Source: Panopea generosa (taxonomy: Eukaryota > Mollusca > Bivalvia > Adapedonta > Hiatellidae). Taken from it: DNA of 64,000 nucleotides. Below, one piece after another: positions 21,706-34,558 of the stretch (position 1 is the first letter of the stretch; the number at the start of each line of letters is the position of its first letter). The notes below the pieces were generated by a model. The model ran no database searches. It had not been told where the DNA came from and saw only the letters and a list, made by a program, of their open reading frames with translations. A program made the position numbers and the translations under genes. The stretch spans positions 31,183,983 through 31,247,982 of the forward strand of contig CM055907.1 in the NCBI GenBank assembly GCA_029582155.1, read 5' to 3'.

Positions 21706-21772
21706 AAAGATATTTTTGGGAGATTCACTTGTAGTAGGAAACGAGTTGGAAAAATCTCCCAAAAATATCTTT
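21706..21772. repeat. Perfect 20-bp inverted repeat at the satellite edge
   Basis: The left arm 21706-21725 and the right arm 21753-21772 are exact reverse complements over 20 bases, with a 27-base loop. The arms contain GATATTTTTGGGAGAT and ATCTCCCAAAAATATC. Satellite sequence begins at the right arm's last bases (TTTTATTTTTTGTGTTGAT). The loop carries AGTAGGAAACGAGTT, which resembles the start of the minisatellite at 20.5 kb. Confidence 0.9.
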
Positions 21773-21802
21773 TATTTTTTGTGTTGATTATAATTTGGAA
21801 AA

Positions 21803-24800
21803 GTGCAATACATTTTTGTTCGCTCTGTCGCTCTATACTCATTAAGCAATCGTGTTTGTTTAATGCCATTTAATACAAACGAATAATCCATTTTGATTTT
21901 ATTCATATGAATTACATTTTCCACACGATTAATACATTTTGAGCTTGTTCTTTACAGTATATAGCTACAGAGATAGGTTTGTTCCACTTAATGTATTACG
22001 AATACATTATTATGATGCTTATACAGCGATTGAGATTGATTTGTTTCACTTAATACATACGAATATTACATTGGGTGTTCTGGTATTGCTGTTCTGTTTG
22101 GTATACATGTACAGAGACTTATTTGTGCCAATTAATACACACGAATATTACATTTTGAGATTTTTTTCAGAACAAAGCTATAGAGACTGATTTGTTCCAA
22201 TGAATACAAAGAACATTTTGAGTATTTTTCTTTTCATAGTTCTGCTATAGAAATTGATTTGTTCCACTTAATTCACGCCATTATTTCATTTTGAATTCAT
22301 TCAACTAAATTCATAGCAATATTATATTTTGTATTGTTCTATTTAGTATACATCTTATACACATTGATTAGTTCCACTGAATGCATGCGAATATGATATT
22401 AATATATTTTCTTTTATTGACCCTGAGAGCACCGCAGTATTACATTTTGTACTTTTTTTTCTACTGCAAAACTGTTTGATTAATACTAATTAATGCAAGG
22501 ACATTTTATTTTTTGTGTTGATTATAATTTGAAAACAGTGCAATATAATTGTATTTGCTCTATCTCTCTCTACTAATTAAGCAATAGTGTTTCATTAATG
22601 CCATTTAATGCAAACGAATTATCCATTATGATTTTATCAAAATGAATTACATTTTCCACACGAATATTACATTTTAAGCTTGTTCTATACAGTATACACT
22701 ACAGAGATATGTTTGTTCCACTTAATTCATACGAATATAACATTATGAGGTTTTAATTTTTTTTCAGTATACAGCAATCTAGATTGATTTATTTCACTTA
22801 ATTACATACGAATATTACATTTTGAGCTTGTTCTATACAGTATACGCTACATAGATATGTTTGTTCCACTTAATTCATACGAATATAACATTATGAGGTT
22901 TTATTTTTTTTTCAGTATACAGCAATCTAGATTGATTTATTTCACTTAATTACATACGAATATTACATTTTGAGCTTGTTCTATACAGTATACACTACAG
23001 AGATATGTTTGTTCCACTTAATTCATACGAATATAACATTATGAGGTTTTTATTTTTTTTCCAGTATACAGCAATCTAGATTGATTTATTTCACTTAATT
23101 ACATACGAATATTACATTTTGAGCTTGTTCTATACAGTATACGCTACATAGATATGTGTGTTCCACATAATTCATACGAATATAACATAATGAGGTTTTA
23201 TTTTTTTCAGTATACAGCGATAGAGATTTATTTCTTTCACTTAATTACATACGAATATTACATTTATAGGTGTTATTTTCTATTTAGTATACAGATTCAT
23301 TTGTTTCCATTAATACACACGAATTAGGAGTTTGTTCTATTCAGATTACTGCTGAATAGATTGATTTGTTCTACTTATTACCCACGAATATCGGATTGCG
23401 AGCTGGTTCTATTCAGTTTACAGCTACAGAGATTGGTTTATTCCACTTAATACACGCGATTCGATTATTTGATTTTCAACTAAATTCACAGCAATAATAT
23501 ATTTTTTGTTGTTCTCCACAGTACACATCCATGCAAATTGATTAGTTCCAGTTAATGCATGCGAATTATTATATTTTGTTTTATTTCAGCCTTAGATCAC
23601 CTCCAAATTACATTTTTTATTTTTTCCTACTTCAAAACTATTTGATTAGTTCTACTTAATGCAAGGAAATATTATTTATTTTGTTGATTATCATTTAAAA
23701 ACAGTGCAATATATTTTTGTTTTCTCTATCGCCTCTATTCTAATTAAGCAATAGTGTTTGTTTAATGCCATTTGATACAAACGAATAATCCATTTTGCTG
23801 GTATTAAAATGAATTACATTTTCCACACGTTTTTTTACATTTTGAGCTTGTTATAGCTACAGAGATTGGATTGTTCCACTTAATACATACGAATACAATA
23901 TTATGAGGTTTTATTCTTTTCAGTATCAAGCGATTGATATTCATTTGATTCACTTAATACATACGAATATTACATTGACTGTTTGTTCTACTTGGTATAC
24001 AGGTGTAGATATTTATTTGTAACAATTAATACACACGAATATCACATTTACATTTTTTTTTCTATTAAGTATACAGCTATACAGATTTATTTGTTTCCCT
24101 TAATACACACGAATAAAGTGTTTGTTCTATTAAGTTTACAACTAAAGAGATTTATTTGTTTACTTAATATACACAAATATTACATTTTGAGTGTGTTCTA
24201 TGCAGTATGCAGCTACAGAGATTGATTTCTTCTACTTAATACACACGAATATTACATTTTGTTTTTATTTTTTGTTTGTTCTATTAAGTAAACATCTATA
24301 CAGATTGAGAAGTTCCCTTTAATACACGCAATTTTTTTCATTTTTTATTCATTCAACTTAATCAACAGCACAGCAATATTACATTTTGTGTTCTATTTAG
24401 CATACATCTATACAAATTGATTAGTTCCACTTTATGCAGGCGAATATTACATTTTGATCATTACTTTTCATCATAGGGCTATAGCGATTTATTTGTTCCC
24501 CTTAATACACACGAATATGACATTTTGTGTTTGTTATATTAAGTATACATCTATACACGCGATATTTTCATTTTGTAGTCATTAACCTAAATAAACAGCA
24601 ATATTTTAGTTTTTGTTGTTCATTTTAGTATACATCTATACAAATTGATTAGTTCCACTTAATGCATGCAATTATGACATAGCATTATTATATTTTGTTT
24701 TATTTAAGCTAACATCACCGCGATATTACATTTTGAGGTTTTTTTTTCTATTTAGTATACAGATTCATTTGTTTCCCTTAATACACACGAATTAGGTTTT

Positions 24801-27800
24801 TGTTCTATACAGTTTACAGCTATATAGATTTATTTGTTCTACTTAATACACACGAATATTACATTTTGAGTTTGTTCTATTCAGTTTACAGCTATAGAGA
24901 TTGATTTCTTCAGCTGGTTCTATTCAGTATACAGCTACAGAGATTGTTTTTCCCACTTACTACACGCGATGCGATTATTTGATTTTCAATTAAATTCATA
25001 ACAACATTATATTTTTGTTGTTCTATTTAGTATACATCTATACAAACTGATTAGTTCCACTTAATGCATGCGAATATGACATAGCATTATTACATTTTGT
25101 TTCATTTAAGCTGAGATCACCGCAATATTACTTTTTTTTTCTACTGCAAAACTGTTTGATTAATACTACTTAATGCAAGGACATTTTATTTTTTGTGTTG
25201 ATTAAAATTTGAAAAAAAAACAGTGCAATATATTTTTGTTTGCTCTATCTCTCTATACTAATTAAGCAATAGTATTTGTTTAATGCCATTTAATACAAAT
25301 GAATAATCCAATATGATTTTATCAAAATGAATTACATTTTCCACACGATTAATACATTTTAAACTTGTTCTGTTCAGTATACAGCTACAGAGATTTTTTT
25401 CCCACTTAATACAGCGATTTATTTGTTCCCCTTAATACACACGAATATGACATTTTGTGTTTGTTATATTAAGTATACATCTATACACGCGATATTTTCA
25501 TTTTGTTGTCATTAACCTAAATAAAAAGCAATAGTTTAGTTTTTGTTGTTCATTTTAGTATACATCTATACAAATTGATTAGTTCCACTTAATGCATGCA
25601 ATTATGACATAGCATTATTATATTTTGTTTTATTTAAACTAACATCACCGCGATATTACATTTTGAGTGTTTTTTTTCTATTTAGTATACAGATTCATTT
25701 GTTTCCCTTAATACACACGAATTAGGTTTTTGTTCTATACAGATAACAGCTATATAGATTTATTTGTTCTACTTAATACACACGAATATTACATTTTGAG
25801 TTTGTTCTATTCAGTTTACAGATATAGAGATTGATTTCTTCAGCTGGTTCTATTCAGTATACAGCTACAGAGATTGTTTTTCCCACTTACTACACGCGAT
25901 GCGATTATTTGATTTTCAATTAAATTCATAACAACATTATATTTTTGTTGTTCTATTTAGTATACATCTATACAAACTGATTAGTTCCACTTAATGCATG
26001 CGAATATGACATAGCATTATTACATTTTGTTTCATTTAAGCTGAGATAACCGCAATATAACTCTTTTTTTTTCTACTGCAAAACTGTTTGATTAATACTA
26101 CTTAATGCAAGGACGTTTTATTTTTTGTGTTGATTAAAATTTGAAAAAATAAAACAGTGCAATATAATTTTGTTTGCTCTATCTCTCTATATTAATTAAG
26201 CAATAGTGTTTGTTTAATGCTATTTATACACGAATAATCAATTTAAATTTTTATTCAAATGAATTACATTTTCCACACGAATATTACATTTTGAGCTTGT
26301 TCTATACAGTATACACTACAGAGATATGTTTGTTCCACTTAATTCATACGAATATAACATTATGAGGTTTTATTTTTTTTTCAGTATACAGCGATAGAGA
26401 TTTATTTCTTTCACTTAATTACATACGAATATTACATTTATAGGTGTTATTTTCTATTTAGTATACAGATTCATTTGTTTCCATTAATACACACGAATTA
26501 GGAGTTTGTTCTATTCAGATTACTGCTGAATAGATTGATTTGTTCTACTTATTACCCACGAATATCGGATTGCGAGCTGGTTCTATTCAGTTTACAGCTA
26601 CAGAGATTGGTTTATTCCACTTAATACACGCGATTCGATTATTTGATTTTCAACTAAATTCACAGCAATAATATATTTTTTGTTGTTCTCCACAGTACAC
26701 ATCTATGCAAATTGATTAGTTCCAGTTAATGCATGCGAATTATTATATTTTGTTTTATTTCAGCCTTAGATCACCTCCAAATTACATTTTTTATTTTTTC
26801 CTACTTCAAAACTATTTGATTAGTTCTACTTAATGCAAGGAAATATTATTTATTTTGTTGATTATCATTTAAAAACAGTGCAATATATTTTTGTTTTCTC
26901 TATCGCCTCTATTCTAATTAAGCAATAGTGTTTGTTTAATGCCATTTGATACAAACGAATAATCCATTTTGCTGGTATTAAAATGAATTACATTTTCCAC
27001 ACGTTTTTTTACATTTTGAGCTTGTTATAGCTACAGAGATTGGATTGTTCCACTTAATACATACGAATACAATATTATGAGGTTTTATTCTTTTCAGTAT
27101 CAAGCGATTGATATTCATTTGATTCACTTAATACATACGAATATTACATTGACTGTTTGTTCTACTTGGTATACAGGTGTAGATATTTATTTGTAACAAT
27201 TAATACACACGAATATCACATTTACATTTTTTTTTCTATTAAGTATACAGCTATACAGATTTATTTGTTTCCCTTAATACACACGAATAAAGTGTTTGTT
27301 CTATTAAGTTTACAACTAAAGAGATTTATTTGTTTACTTAATATACACAAATATTACATTTTGAGTGTGTTCTATGCAGTATGCAGCTACAGAGATTGAT
27401 TTCTTCTACTTAATACACACGAATATTACATTTTGTTTTTATTTTTTGTTTGTTCTATTAAGTAAACATCTCTACAGATTGAGAAGTTCCCTTTAATACA
27501 CGCAATTTTTTTCATTTTTTATTCATTCAACTTAATCAACAGCACAGCAATATTACATTTTGTGTTCTATTTAGCATACATCTATACAAATTGATTAGTT
27601 CCACTTTATGCAGGCGAATATTACATTTTGATCATTACTTTTCATCATAGGGCTATAGCGATTTATTTGTTCCCCTTAATACACACGAATATGACATTTT
27701 GTGTTTGTTATATTAAGTATACATCTATACACGCGATATTTTCATTTTGTAGTCATTAACCTAAATAAACAGCAATATTTTAGTTTTTGTTGTTCATTTT

Positions 27801-30157
27801 AGTATACATCTATACAAATTGATTAGTTCCACTTAATGCATGCAATTATGACATAGCATTATTATATTTTGTTTTATTTAAGCTAACATCACCGCGATAT
27901 TACATTTTGATGGTTTTTTTTCTATTTAGTATACAGATTCATTTGTTTCCCTTAATACACACGAATTAGGTTTTTGTTCTATACAGTTTACAGCTATATA
28001 GATTTATTTGTTCTACTTAATACACACGAATATTACATTTTGAGTTTGTTCTATTCAGTTTACAGCTATAGAGATTGATTTCTTCAGCAGGTTCTATTCA
28101 GTATACAGCTACAGAGATTGTTTTTCCCACTTAATACACGCGATGCGATTATTTGATTTTCAATTAAATTCATAACAACATTATATTTTTGTTGTTCTAT
28201 TTAGTATACATCTATACAAACTGATTAGTTCCACTTAATGCATGCGAATATGACATAGCACTATTACATTTTGTTTCATTTAAACTGAGATAACCGCAAT
28301 ATAACTCTTTTTTTTTCTACTGCAAAACTGTTTGATTAATACTACTTAATGCAAGGACGTTTTATTTTTTGTGTTGATTAAAATTTGAAAAAAAAAACAG
28401 TGCAATATAATTTTGTTTGCTCTATCTCTCTATATTAATTAAGCAATAGTATTTGTTTAATGCCATTTAATACAAACGAATAATCCATTATGATTTTATC
28501 AAAATGAATTACATTTTCCACACGATTATTACATTTTAAACTTGTTCTATTCAGTATACAGCTACAGAGATTTTTTTTCACCACTTAATACACGCGATGC
28601 GATTATTTGATTTTTAACTAAATTCACAACAATATTATATTTTTCGTTGTTCTATTTAGTATACATCAATACAAATTGATTAGTTCCAATTTTTTGTTTC
28701 ATTTAAGCTCAGATAATCGCAATATAACATTATTTTTTCTATTGCAAAACTGTTTGATTAATTCTACTTAATACAAGGACATTTTATTTTTTGTGTTGAT
28801 TATAATTTGGAAGAGTGCAATATATTTTTATTTGCTCTACCTCTCTATACTAATTAAGCAATAGTATTTGTTTAATGCCATTTAATACAAATGAATAATC
28901 CATTATGATTTTATCAAAATGAATTACATTTTCCACACGATTAATACATTTTAAACTTGTTCTATTCAGTATACAGCTACAGAGATTTTTTTCCCACTTA
29001 ATACAGCGATTTATTTGTTCCCCTTAATACACACGAATATGACATTTTGTGTTTGTTATATTAAGTATACATCTATACACGCGATATTTTCATTTTGTAG
29101 TCATTAACCTAAATAAACAGCAATATTTTAGTTTTTGTTGTTCATTTTAGTATACATCTATACAAATTGATTAGTTCCACTTAATGCATGCAATTATGAC
29201 ATAGCATTATTATATTTTGTTTTATTTAAGCTAACATCACCGCGATATTACATTTTGAGTTTTTTTTTTCTATTTAGTATACAGATTCATTTGTTTCCCT
29301 TAATACACACGAATTAGGTTTTTGTTCTATACAGTTTACAGCTATATAGATTTATTTGTTCTACTTAATACACACGAATATTACATTTTGAGTTTGTTCT
29401 ATTCAGTTTACAGCTATAGAGATTGATTTCTTCAGCTGGTTCTATTCAGTATACAGCTACAGAGATTGTTTTTCCCACTTAATACACGCGATGCGATTAT
29501 TTGATTTTCAATTTAATTCATAACAACATTATATTTTTGTTGTTCTATTTAGTATACATCTATACAAATTGATTAGTTCCACTTAATGCGTGCGAATATG
29601 ACATAGCATTATTACATTTTGTTTCATTTAAGCTGAGATAACCGCAATATAACTTTTTTTTTCTACTGCAAAACTGTTTGATTAATACTACTTGATGCAA
29701 GGACGTTTTATTTTTTGTGTTGATTAAAATTTGAAAAAAAAACAGTGCAATATAATTGTGTTTGCTCTATCTCTCTATACTAATTAAGCAATAGTATTTG
29801 TTTAATGCCATTTAATACAAACGAATAATCCATTATGATTTTATCAAAATGAATTACATTTTCCACACGATTAATATATTTTAAACTTCTTCTATTCAGT
29901 ATACAGCTACAGAGATTTTTTTCCCACTTAATACACGCGATGAGATTATTTGATTTTTAACTAAATTCACAACAATATTATATTTTTCGTTGTTCTATTT
30001 AGTATACATCTATACAAATTGATTAGTTCCAATTTTTTGTTTCATTTAAGCTCAGATAATCGCAATACAACATTAATTTTTCTATTGCAAAACTGTTTGA
30101 TTAATTCTACTTAATAAAAGGACATTTTATTTTTTGTGTTGATTATAATTTGGAAAA
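21803..30157 (+). repeat. Satellite HOR copy, 8,355-bp variant (leftmost)
   Basis: The copy is bounded by the anchor GTGCAATA of the linker with the TCGCTCTATACTCATTAAG form. It opens with the block that all other copies share (TTCTTTACAGTATATAGCT near 21945). Inside are a segment of about 2.2 kb duplicated at an offset of 3,174 bp (23,211 to about 25,405 against 26,385 to about 28,580) and a segment near 24,486-25,290 duplicated again at about 25,424. Confidence 0.75.
22674..23270 (+). repeat. Local fourfold expansion of a 149-bp monomer dimer
   Basis: A two-monomer unit starting AGCTTGTTCTATACAGTATA begins near 22674, 22823, 22972 and 23121, an exact 149-bp step. The corresponding places in later HOR copies (for example about 40,520-40,810) hold fewer dimers, so this is a local tandem gain. 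Confidence 0.8.
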
Positions 30158-33100
30158 GTGCAATATATTTTTGTTTGCTCTGTCGCTCTATACTCATTAA
30201 GCAATAGTGTTTGTTTAATGCCATTTAATACAAACGAATAATCCATTTTGATTTTATTCATATGAATTACATTTTCCACACGATTAATACATTTTGAGCT
30301 TGTTCTTTACAGTATATAGCTACAGAGATAGGTTTGTTCCACTTAATGTATTACGAATACATTATTATGATGCTTATACAGCCATTGAGATTGATTTGTT
30401 TCACTTAATACATACGAATATTACATTGGGTGTTCTGGTATTGCTGTTCTGTTTGGTATACATGTACAGAGATTTATTTGTGCCAATTATACACACGAAT
30501 ATTACATTTTGGGATTTTTTTCAGAACAGAGCTATAGAGACTGATTTGTTCCAATGAATACAAAGAACATTTTGAGTATTTTTCTTTTCATAGTTCTGCT
30601 ATAGAAATTGATTTGTTCCACTTAATACACGCCATTATTTCATTTTGAATTCATTCAACTAAATTCACAGCAATATTATATTTTGTATTGTTCTATTTAG
30701 TATACATCTTATACACATTGATTAGTTCCACTGAATGCATGCGAATATGATATTATTATATTTTCTTTTATTGAACCTGAGAGCTCCGCAGTATTACATT
30801 TTGTACTTTTTTTCTACTGCAAAACTGTTTGATTAATACTAATTAATGCAATGACATTTTATTTTGTGTGTTGATTATAATTTGAAAACAGTACAATATA
30901 ATTTTATTTGCTCTATCTCTCTCTACTAATTAAGCAATAGTGTTTCATTAATGCCATTTAATACAAACGAATAATCCATTATGATTTTATCAAAATGAAT
31001 TACATTTTCCACACGATTATTACATTTTAAACGTGTTCTATACAGTATACAGCTACAGAGATAGGCTTGTTCCACTGAATACATACGAATATAGCATTAT
31101 GAGGTTTTATTCTTTTCAGTATATAGCGATAGATATTCATTTATTTCACTTAATAGATATGAATATTACATTTGACGTTTTTTTCTATACAGCTATACAC
31201 ATTCATTTGTTTCCCTTAATTCATACGAATTAGGTGTTTGTTCTATTCATTTGACATCTGAACAAAATTATTTGTTCTACTTAATACACACGAATATTAC
31301 ATTTTGTGTTCATTTTGTTTTTATTCTATTAAGTATACTGCTAAACAGGTTGCTTAGTTCCATTTAATACACGCGATTATTTCATTTTGTATTCATAAAC
31401 CTTATTAAACAGCACAGAAATATTATATTTTGTGTTGTTTTGTTTAGTATACATATTGATTAGTTCCACTTAATACAGGCGAATATTACATAGCATTATA
31501 ACATATGCTTTTATTTAAGATAAGAGCACCGCAATATTACATTTTGAATTTGTTTCTATTCATTATAGAGCATAACAGTTTGATTAGTTCTACTTAATAC
31601 AATGACATATTATTTGTTGTGTTGATTATAATTTGTAAACAGTTCAATATTTTTTGTTTCCTCTATAGCTCTAAATGCTAATTAATCAATAGTGTTTGTT
31701 TAATGCTATTTATACACGAATAATCCATTTTAATTTTTATTCAAATGAATCACATTTTCCACACAAATATTACATTTTGAGATTGTTCTATACAGTATAC
31801 ACTACAGAGATATGTTTGTTCCACTTAATTCATACGAATATAACATTATGAGGTTTTATTTTTCTTTCAGTATACAGCAATCTAGATTGATTTATTTCAC
31901 TTAATTACATACGAATATTACATTTTGAGCTTGTTCTATACAGTATACGCTACATAGATATGTTTGTTCCACATAATTCATACGAATATAACATAATGAG
32001 GTTTTATTTTTTTCAGTATACAGCGAAAGAGATTTATTTCTTTCACTTAATTACATACGAATATTACATTTATAGTGTTATTTTCTATTTAGTATACAGA
32101 TTCATTTGTTTCCATTAATACACACGAATTAGGAGTTTGTTCTATTCAGATTACTGCTGAATAGATTGATTTGTTCTACTTATTACCCACGAATATCGGA
32201 TTGCGAGCTGGTTCTATTCAGTTTACAGCTACAGAGATTGGTTTATTCCACTTAATACACGCGATTCGATTATTTGATTTTCAACTAAATTCACAGCAAT
32301 AATATATTTTTTGTTGTTCTCCATAGTACACATCTATGCAAATTGATTAGTTCCAGTTAATGCATGCGAATTATTATATTTTGTTTTATTTCAGCCTAGA
32401 TCACCTCAATATAACATTTTCTATTTTTTCCTACTTCAAAACTATTTGATTAGTTCTACTTAAATGCAAGGAAATATTTTTTTTTTTGTTGATTATCATT
32501 TGAAAACAGTGCAATATATTTTTGTTTTCTCTATCGCCTCTATACTAATTAAGCAATAGTGTTTGTTTAATGCCATTTGATACAAACGAATAATCCATTA
32601 GTTTGCTTGTATTAAAATGAATTACATTTTCCACACGTTTTTTACATTTTGAGCTTGTTATAAGCTACAGAGATTGGATTGTTCCACTTAATACATACGA
32701 ATACAATATTATGAGGTTTTATTCTTTTCAGTATAAAGCGATTGATATTCATTTGATTCTCTTAATACATATGAATATTACATTTGACGTTTTTTTCTAT
32801 ACAGCTATACACATTCATTTGTTTCCCTTAATTCATACGAATTAGGTGTTTGTTCTATTCATTTGACATCTGAACAAAATTATTTGTTCTGCTTAATACA
32901 CACGAATATTACATTTTGTGTTCATTTTGTTTTTATTCTATTAAGTATACTGCTAAACAGGTTGCTTAGTTCCATTTAATACACGCGATTATTTCATTTT
33001 GTATTCATAAACCTTATTAAACAGCACAGAAATATTATATTTTGTGTTGTTTTGTTTAGTATACATATTGATTAGTTTCACTTAATACAGGCGAATATTA

Positions 33101-34379
33101 CATAGCATTATAACATATGCTTTTATTTAAGATAATAGCACCGCAATATTACATTTTGAATTTGTTTTTCTATTCATTATAGAGCATAACAGTTTGATTA
33201 GTTCTACTTAATACAATGACATATTATATGTTGTGTTGATTATAATTTGTAAACAGTTCAATATTTTTTGTTTCCTCTATAGCTCTAAATGCTAATTAAT
33301 CAATAGTGTTTGTTTAATGCTATTTATACACGAATAATCCATTTTAATTTTTATTCAAATGAATTACATTTTCCACACGAATATTACATTTTGAGCTTGT
33401 TCTATACAGTATACACTACAGAGATATGTTTGTTCCACTTAATTCATACGAATATAACATTATGAGGTTTTTTTGTTTTTTTTTCAGTATACAGCAATCT
33501 AGATTGATTTATTTCACTTAATTACATACGAATATTACATTTTGAGCTTGTTCTATACAGTATACGCTACATAGATATGTTTGTTCCACATAATTCATAC
33601 GAATATAACATAATGAGGTTTTATTTTTTTCAGTATACAGCGGTAGAGATTTATTTCTTTCACTTAATTACATACGAATATTACATTTATAGTGTTATTT
33701 TCTATTTAGTATACAGATTCATTTGTTTCCATTAATACACACGAATTAGGAGTTTGTTCTATTCAGATTACTGCTGAATAGATTGATTTGTTCTACTTAT
33801 TACCCACGAATATCGGATTGCGAGCTGGTTCTATTCAGTTTACAGCTACAGAGATTGGTTTATTCCACTTAATACACGCGATTCGATTATTTGATTTTCA
33901 ACTAAATTCACAGCAATAATATATTTTTTGTTGTTCTCCATAGTACACATCTATGCAAATTGATTAGTTCCAGTTAATGCATGCGAATTATTATATTTTG
34001 TTTTATTTCAGCCTAGATCACCTCAATATAACATTTTCTATTTTTTCCTACTTCAAAACTATTTTATTAGTTCTACTTAATGCAAGGAAATATTTTTTTT
34101 TTGTTGATTATCATTTGAAAACAGTGCAATATATTTTTGTTTTCTCTATCGCCTCTATACTAATTAAGCAATAGTGTTTGTTTAATGCCATTTGATACAA
34201 ACGAATAATCAATTTTGCTTGTATTAAAATGAATTACATTTTCCACACGTTTTTTACATTTTGAGCTTGTTATAGCTACAGAGATTGGATTGTTCCACTT
34301 AATACATACGAATACAACATTATGAGGTTTTATTCTTTTCAGTATAAAGCGATTGATATTCATTTGATTCACTTAATAC

Positions 34380-34388
34380 ATACGAATA
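34380..34388 (+). repeat. Target-site duplication, left copy
   Basis: ATACGAATA here is repeated exactly at 34550-34558, bracketing the insertion. Empty paralogous sites carry a single copy, for example in the ACATACGAATATTACATTG context near 41,485. Confidence 0.85.
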
Positions 34389-34549
34389 ATGCATGAATAA
34401 TCTGTGATAGTTGTATATATTTTATGTCAATATTATAGCGATAGTCTCTTGTAATTCTAATATTGAATGGCTATGTACGTTGTATGTGTTACCGTATGTT
34501 TTATTTATATGTTTGTACATAGATGAGACTTAAATAAAGATATATATAT
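34389..34549 (+). mobile_element. Small retroposon (5'-truncated LINE tail) inside the satellite
   Basis: These 161 bp bear no resemblance to the satellite. The 3' end reads ATGAGACTTAAATAAAGA followed by a TA-rich tail, that is, an AATAAA signal and a simple repeat tail. A perfect 9-bp target duplication flanks it. This is what a severely 5'-truncated LINE, or a SINE-like copy mobilised by one, leaves behind. The family is not recognised. Closely related satellite copies lack it, so it inserted after those copies diverged. Confidence 0.8.
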
Positions 34550-34558
34550 ATACGAATA
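34550..34558 (+). repeat. Target-site duplication, right copy
   Basis: This is an exact match to ATACGAATA at 34380-34388; satellite monomer sequence resumes immediately afterwards. Confidence 0.85.
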
